Below, one piece after another: positions 40,001 to 49,000 of a stretch of DNA of 64,000 nt. Each line of letters opens with the position of its first letter. Position 1 is the first letter of the stretch. The notes below the pieces were generated by a model. That model saw only the letters and a program-made list of their open reading frames with translations, was not told where the DNA came from and made no database searches. The stretch spans positions 85,526,142 through 85,590,141 of the forward strand of contig CM049306.1 in assembly GCA_026874595.1 (NCBI GenBank). The letters run 5' to 3'. Source of the DNA: Sipunculus nudus. Its lineage: Eukaryota; Annelida; Sipuncula; Golfingiida; Sipunculidae. The position numbers and the translations under genes are program-made.

Positions 40001-43000
40001 TCTCCGTGGAAACCATAAATTAGATCTCTGTTACCCATATCCTTCGAGCTATGGGGCCCCAAAGTACCCCCCAGAAAAGTCAAAAATTTGATACAAAAAC
40101 TGCAGTATCTCAATAACTACTTGACTGATGGTCATGATTTTTGGCATACGTATTGATCATGAGATGTTCCATCACTTCCTGCAGACTGGTGGCGCCACCT
40201 GAATTTTTCGATTTTTTACGAATTTAAAAATGAGAACAGCTGTTAACAGGGCACAAATCATAAAGACTGGACCTAGAATCTTCATTCTTGACACACTGAG
40301 AGGTCCATAAAAAGTCTGCATGGAAACCTGAAATAAGGTCTCTGTTACCCATATCCTTTGAGCTATGGGGGGGCTCCCAATAACCCCCCAGAATAATGGA
40401 AAATTTGATAAAAACAAACTGCAACATCTCAATAACTACAACACTGATGGTCATGATTTTTGGCATACATATTGATCAAGAGGTGTTTCATCAGTACCTG
40501 CAGACTGGTGGTGCCACCTGTATTTTTTCAAATTTTCACAATTTTTTTTTCTCTATTTTTGAGACCTTTCAGGATGTAGTTATTTGTCAACAGGGTACAA
40601 ATCGTAAGGACTGGACCTAGAATCTTCATTGTTGACACACAGGGAGACCCATGATAAGTCTCCATGGACACCTGAAATTAGGTCTCTGTTACCCATATCC
40701 TTTGAGCTATGGCACTCCAAAGTACAGCTCAGAATAATGGAAAATTTGATACAAAAGCTGAAGTATCTGAACAACTAATGCAGAGATTACCATAATTGTT
40801 TTCATGGATATTGATCATGGAGTGTTTCATCAGTTTCTGCAGACTGGTGGCACCACCTGTATTTGTTCGGGTTTTTTTACAAATTTTTTCTCTATTTTTG
40901 AGACCTTTAAAGTTATGAACATCTGTTAACAGGGCACAAATCATTAAAACTGGACCTAGAATCTTCATTCTTGACACACAGGGAGACCCATGAAAAGTCT
41001 CCATGGAAACCTGAAATTAGGTCTCTGTTACCCATATTCTTTAAGCTGTATGGCTCCAAATTACCCCCCAGAATAATGGAAAATTTGATACAAAAACTGC
41101 AGTATCTCAATAACTACAACACTGATGGTCATGATTTTCGGCATACACATTGATCATGACCTGTTCCATCAGTTTCTGCAGACTGGGTGCGCCACCTCTA
41201 TTTTTTTCAAATTTTTACGATTTTTTTTCTCTTTTTTTGATACCTTAAAAATGTGGTTATCTGTCAACAGGGTACAAATCGCAACAACTGGACCTAGAAT
41301 CTTCATTCTTGTCATGCAAGAAGGCCCATGAAAAGTGCCTGTGGAAACTTAAAATTAGGTCTCTGTTACCCATATCCTTCAAGCTATAGGACTCCGAAGT
41401 ATCCCTCAGAATAATGGACAATTTGATACAAAAGCTGAAGTATCTGAACAACTAATGGGGAGATCACCATGATTCTTTGCATGGATATTGACGTTTGTAA
41501 GTGTTTTTATTAGTTTCTGCAGACTGGTGGAGCCACCTGTATTTTTGTACCCGCCAAAACGAAGTTTTGTGGATACTATGTTTTTGACCGGGTTCCTCCG
41601 CCGTTGCAGCGTTCGTTTCCATAGAGCTCCTCTGGGACTTGATTTTATCAGCTTTCCAAGCTCATATCTCGGGAACCGTTTGACTGATCAGGAAATAAAA
41701 TTTATACTAATGTAGCCCTTGGATAGCTCTATAACATACACAAAAAATGGTGGCGCCACCTGTAACCATGTTTGCACAGTGTCCATCTGTTCATCTGCCT
41801 CACTCATATCTCTGCAGTGAATTGACTAATTCACCTGAAATTCGGCATGCATATACATCCTGGATAGCTTTCTTGATTTTATGACAGGTGGCGCCACCTA
41901 CATTCTAGTTAACGCTGCACACAACCAAGCTACTATCTCAGGAACCATTTGACTGATTGGGCCAAAATTGTGCTTGTGTTTAGATCTCACATAGGTCTTT
42001 ATCATACACAAAACTGCAACCATTTTTGCACAGCGTCTGTCTGTTTGTCTGCCGTGGGCTAAAATCACTCATATCCATGTAGTGGTTTGACTTTTCTGCC
42101 TAAAATTTTGCATATGTATACAACTTGGACAGCTTTCTGGATTTGTGGTAGGTTGCACAACCTACATACACATTTAGGCTGCAGACATCCATGCTAATAT
42201 GCAACATACCTCACTCTGTTTCCCCTTGCCACTCAATCCATGCCTCACTTCACTCTGATTTTGGCAGATACACGTAGTCACTTGTCGGCTACCCGTATTC
42301 TAGTTTTTAAAGTTTACACATTTTTATTATGCCCCCGCCACAAAGTGGCCGGGGCATATAGTTTTACCCATGTCCGTCATTCCGTCCTTCCGTCCTTCCA
42401 AAATCAAACAGTTGTACGGACTTTTTTTCGCAATGCCTGCAGATATTGGCCTGATTTTTGGTGTGTGGGCAGATATAGACCAGTTACAGATCGAGTTTGC
42501 GTTTCGTCCCGGTTGACCTACTTTTGACCGTTTTACGGCTCCTAAACTTAGAAAATTTCATGAAAAATAGAAATATTCATGTCAGATACATATGTACGGA
42601 CTTTTTTTCGCAATGCCTGCAGATATTGGCCTGATTTTTGGTGTGTGAGCAGATATAGACCAGTTACAGATCGAGTTCGCGTTTTGTCCCGGTTGACCTA
42701 CTTTTGACCGTTTTACAGCTCCTAAACTTAGAAATTTTCATGAAAAATATGAAATTTCATGACAAATACACATGTACGGACTTTTTTTCGCAGTGCCTGC
42801 AGATGTTGGCCTGATTTTTGGTGTGTAGACAGATATAGACCAGTTACAGATTGAGTTTGCGTTTCGTCCCGGTTGACCTACTTTTGACCGTTTTACGGCT
42901 CCTAAACTTAGAAATTTTCATGAAAAATAGAAATATTCATGACAGATACACATGTACGGACTTCTTTTCGCAATGCCTGCAGATATTGGCCTGATTTTTG

Positions 43001-46000
43001 GTGTGTGGGCAGATATAGACCAGATACAGATCGAGTTCACATTTCGTCCCGGTTGACCTACTTTTGACCGTTTTACTACTCCTAAACTTAGAAAATTTCA
43101 TGAAAAATAGAAATATTCATGACAGATACACATGTACAGACTTTTTTTCGCAATGCCTGCAGATATTGGCCTAAGTTTTGGTGTGTGGGCAGATATAGAC
43201 CAGTTACAGATCGAGTTCGCGTTTCATCCTGGTTGACCTACTTTTGACTGTTTTAAGGCTCCTGAACATAGAAAATTTCATGAAAAATATGAAATTTCAT
43301 GACAAATACACATGTACGGACTTTTTTTGGCAATGCCTGCAGATATTGGCCTGATTTTTGGTGTTGGCAGATATTGACCAGTTACAGATGGAGTACGCAT
43401 TTCGTCCCGGTTGACCTACTTTTGACTGTTTTACGGCTTCTGAACATAGAAAATTTCATGTAAAATATATATTTTCATGACAAATACTCTTGTACAGACT
43501 TTTCTTCACAATACCTGCAGATATTGGCCTGATTTTTGGTGTGTGGGCAGATAATGACCAGTTACAGATCAAGTTCACGTTTTGTCTCAGTTGACCTATT
43601 TTTGACCGTTTGACGGTGCTCTAACATAGAAAATTTCATAAAAAGGTGCACATGTATGGACTTTTTTTTGCAGTGCCTGCAGATTCAGGCCTGATTTTTG
43701 GTGTGTAGGCAGATAATGACCAGTTACAGATCGAGTTCTTGTTTTGTCTCAGTTGACCTACTTTTGACCATTTGACTGCTCCTGAACATAGATAGTTCAT
43801 GAAAAATATAAATTTTCATAACAAATGCATATGTATTGACTTTTTTGTACTGATAATGACAGTTACAGATCGAGTTTGCGTTTCATCCCGGTTGACCTAC
43901 TTTTGATTGTTTTAGGGCTCCTAAACATAGAAAATTTCATGAAAGACAGAAATTTTTATGGAAAATGCACATGTATGGACTTTTTTTCACAATGCCTGCA
44001 TATACTGGCATGATTTTTGGTGTTTTGCTTGATAATGACCCGTTACAGATCGAGTTTGCATTTTGCCCTTGTTGACCTACTTTTGACCATACGACACCTC
44101 CTGAACTTAAAAAATTTTCCAAATTTTACAAATGTTTCTAATTTGCCCAAGGCGGGGGCATTCGTGTCGTTCCGACACATCTAGATGATAAAATTTCCTT
44201 TTGTGAATCTCTTCCCAGTCAGCTGAGCGTCATGACCCATGGGTCACTTGTTATTATAATCACAGTCCTCCTGTACACTTACATAAAGGAAATAACACTG
44301 TAACTACTGGTAGCTTGCTGACATACACATTTCTGTAGCACAACAGAACAATTTCAAGTTTGAAAAAGTAGCAGAAAAACATAGTAATTTTGACCGGAGA
44401 CCAATATTAATGAAACAAAAATAAAACAGGAATTTAAAATTAAACAAATTTTAAAAGTTTTTTTTTAAATAAATGAAAGTCTGGATGGTAACACAAATGT
44501 TTCAACAATTTTATTTAGTTTAAAGAAAGTAGGTCACCATGACCTAATTTAACTGCCAATTGTCTGTGTGCTGCTGTCCTACCTTTGGATGGTCTCCTTT
44601 TTGCCTCAATATGTCATGAGCAGCACTCAACATCACAACCATGGCAAAGTTGTTACACAGTCCCATAATCCTAAGTGACAGTTTATAACAGAAATGTCAA
44701 GAAGCAATGAACAAAATATACAATGAAACCTCTATAATGTGGGCACCCTTGGGAATGTGCTTAACTGTCCATTTTATAGAGGTGCCCATTTTATGGAGGT
44801 CATAACCACATCACAAATAATAAAAAGGAGAAAAAAAGGGACTGTCAAAACTGCATACTATACAGGTACCCACTTTATTGAAGTACTAAGTAGGAGAAAT
44901 TCCACTGTACTTTTTTAATAATATTCCCAACACCCTTTTCCCACATGTTATTTAAGATTAGCTTTATACAGACAATAAAAGAATTGAAAACTGTTTAATC
45001 AAATGAAAGAAGAGAAATAGTGTAAATAACTACAATGTCATTGTTGGAAGTTTTTAAAAAAATAAGAGGAAATATTAAACCAAAACAGCCAGAGCAATGA
45101 AGGATGGCAAGGTCATGGTGGCACTGTCTTAAATGTTTTGATGTAATGTTTCATGTGGTTTTTGTCATGTTACTCTACAGACTGAAATGATCAGTAACAG
45201 TATATACTTAAGGCCTGTAACTGAAGAAGCAAAACATAAATAATCAAAAGGCTGTAAAGTAAATATTCCAGACCAAACATACCAATGCACTTATATTAAA
45301 AATTACTCCTTTACCCTTTTGTGTCAGTAGGTTTTTATAGGACAATATAAAACATACTCACCAGTAGGCGATCAGATTTCTTATGCGACATTTTTGCCAC
45401 TCAGTTCTTTCTTCATTGATACCTAAAACAAGAGATGTAAACTCAATCTATCACAAAGGTTAAGTCATGTCAGTCCCTGCATCTTCAATATTTGTACTGA
45501 CAGTAAATGGTAACACTGTGAGGAAGGAAAACACAAGACTTCAAGAAATATATGTACCTTAAGTCCTTAGACCCAATGTGATCGGGTAAGACGCATCCTT
45601 TGCCAAACTGTACTCACCACAGCATACCCATACTGGAGAGTGATTGATGTTAAAGAAAACATTTCATCTCAATGCACTGTACACTCCTCACACACTGAGA
45701 CCCAGTAGATATATACTGCAGTTGTTTCAGATCTCTTTTGTCTTTACAGGGGTAGATCCAAAATTTTGAAAGGGGAGGGTCACGCCCAGGAAAAAAAAAC
45801 CTAAAATAAGGTCCTCTGGTCCAGTAAGGAGGGGTTCAAGTTTGCAAAATTTGGTCTGACACCCTAAAAACAAAAGATTGTTTTGGAACATAAGTGGGGG
45901 GGGGGGGGGGTCAGGAACCCCCCCCCCCCCCCCACACCCTCTGGATCTGCCACTGCTTTTGTATAGCAAGATTCTCCCAGGGCTTACACATAGCAAACGA

Positions 46001-49000
46001 TTATAATCAGACCAATAAGACCATGGTATCGCATTTTGCATCCAACTCTGTAACACCTAACTCTTGTTGGTCTTGGTCCCGTGCCATCCCTGGTATTGAG
46101 CACTGAAAAACTTGCTAAACATAGCAGCGGTTACAAGGAGATCTGAAATGACAGCAGAGTAGAAGAACCACCTGGGGCTTCAAAATACACCAATGGCTTG
46201 GATATATATGTAGTAAATACAGACCATTAAAATTGCTTTTTTGATATGGACTTGATGAAAAAATCATATATGGTAAGCATGCATATGCACAACATAAACA
46301 GATGGCATTTTGTTGGATAAATTGGAAGAGGTTTGAGTAGAAATGACCTGGGGCTGAAAGGTGAGTATGGGGTAGCTCCCAGCTTGATAAATGTGATCAA
46401 CTACAGTTTAGTGTCATTTATGCATGTCATTTGAATTTTATTAGAATAATATAAAAATATTATATCACAGAATATTCAAATCAAGAATTATGATGGAGAC
46501 TGGATAAATCTGTCAAAATGCTGAGTAACACATAAAAAAACACCCGACATTAGGCCGTTTTCAGTAAATCAGGATAATGAACTTTGTCATTCCACAAGGA
46601 ACATCCATTTTGTCATGATGGTTTTGGGTGCAATTTTATTATATCCGTGATGAAATAAGACAAATGGTAACAGAATTATCTTGGTAAAATAAATCTAATT
46701 TTATGACCTTTTAGCTTTCATGAACAGTTTTCAAGACTTCAAAGTATATAAGGGTAACATTGATCAAAACACCTCTGATAAAGAAAATTTAGGAAATATT
46801 TTTCCTCTAAGACCTGATCCCCACCAAGCTATATGTATGCAAAACACATAATCAGAACACTTCTATTCATTACTCCTGATAGACACAATCTAAACTACTC
46901 ATTTCTACCACTTTTGTCAAAGAGACAACTATACTAAACTGAGTGAATATTTGATTTTCCTTGATGATACCTTGATCAAGAATTTGAGAGTTAAGCATTA
47001 GGGGGGTATGAACCTCGACATAAAATAACATTTAACAATTTATTGAGGTTTTATGTTAAAATTATTACCACACAAATCTCATTTATACATGTCCTCAGTA
47101 ACAGAGGTCAGGAGTATATGACTTAAGATTGGACTTGGGCTTGGACTGCAAGTCACTTTTTTTTAAGGAATTTCCAAAATGGACCCAGAGACTTGATCTG
47201 GACCCAGAGGTCATCTTGCAGAGTCCAGCTCAAGTCCTGTGTTAGAATAATCTCTGTGGTATTAGTTCTTCATATGGTTCAGACAAATATACCCCATCAA
47301 CACTGATATATGCTGAATAGACCTTTTCCACCTCACTAGGGACATCTAGTGGCTGTTATTGACACTAATGGTTCGGGTCCGTTCTGTCAACAAAAAAGAG
47401 GTTAAATGCTATAAATGAAATTATGAAAGCAGAAAAGTCCTGTCTTATCATTAAAGGTTGGGATCCTCACTGTGTCTGTGGCATGTATCTGCTTTTATTT
47501 AACAAAACCACAATGCTGGCCCAAAGGACCTGAACCCAGCTGGCGACCCTTTGTGTAGTGTGCATGCTCATGGGAAAGGTCTATCACAGGACTTTAAGCT
47601 CCAAAGCACAAAATCGTATGAGATGCCAATGTTGTCTGACAAACATTTTTTTTACGAATATCAGTTCAATTCCATGTTTATGTGATATAAAAAGTGAACT
47701 ATTTTACTGGACTTGGACCAAGTTTCAAAAGACTTGTCTTTTAGAGGGTATACTTGGACTCAATGCTTTAAGTCTGATGGCGAGGATTCTGACTTACTTT
47801 GGACTTGAACAGTGTGAATTCACAAAACTGATACTGGGAATTCTTATTTAACAGACACCTCTCTAGTATTATGGATATCTCTGTATTGCGGACACATTAA
47901 CAAACCCATGAGAAGTAGGCTAGATGGCAAGTAACCTTTCTGATACAGGAAAGTCTCTTTTACAGGCTACGCCCAGTTCCCATAAGAGCTGGTAAATGTG
48001 GAGGTTCAACTAGGGTTTGCATATCATCTCTCTATGATGAAACAGGTAGTTTTAAACCAGGTGCAGTGGCAATGCGTTGAAACAGGTATTGAATATACTT
48101 GGAAACCTTTCCTATCTGTCACCACTTCTTTACATACACCTCTACATTAAAGCCACTGGAGATAGCCCTATGAAATGAATGCCAGGGGTTTGGCAAGAAC
48201 CAGTAAAGTTCATAATATGATTGACGGACTCTCATGGCAGCACCTGGGATTGAACCCGGGTCGCCAGTGGAGACTGGAGAAGGCTGAGCATTTTACAGCT
48301 CAGCTGTCCATGCCAAAAATCTCTGATATGGGCATGTCAATATTATCAGCACCACTCAGGCCAGGTTCCACAAATGACTGTAAATAAGAGGTTCCTCTGA
48401 ATTTTGTATAACAAAATGTTTGACCTAGACAAACAGAAATGTTGAGGAATAATGGACTGACAATACTGTACTAATCCCTGTAGGTCAAATACCTTGACCT
48501 TCCCCTACACTACCACATCACTCATGTCTAATTACCAAATCAAATAGCCTGACCCCGGCAGGCAAGTCCCAGTGTATGGTCAGACTCTTATCACCAGCCA
48601 GAGAATCAGTGATTAGGGTACATAAGATACCTTTAGGATTTGCTGAGCAAACATGGTTCATATGGACTTAGAGTCTCTGACATAAAAATAATAGGAATGT
48701 TACAACCAGTATAGGGACATATTGGCCACTGTTGATATTGGCTGCTGGCCTCAAACCGACCATGTTGGTTGCCAGCACCAGGCGATTTCAGCTGCCAGCT
48801 CAAGTGAGCCACAGACCGGCACGGACACTGTCTAGTCAACCATATTGACCACAGATCGCAGTGTCAACTGGAGAGCACCATTTCGGCCGCCAGGCCCCTA
48901 ATAACTAAGTGTAGAAACCTTAGTAAAATTTTTGCTATAGTTTTCCCTATATTTTACTAAGACACATGCACTGATTATTTTCTGGATGTGTATACTACTC

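Noticed and set aside
45727-46056. 109-residue minus-strand open frame with Gly/Pro runs.
   Set aside because: It is created by the G/C homopolymers inside a hAT-like MITE.
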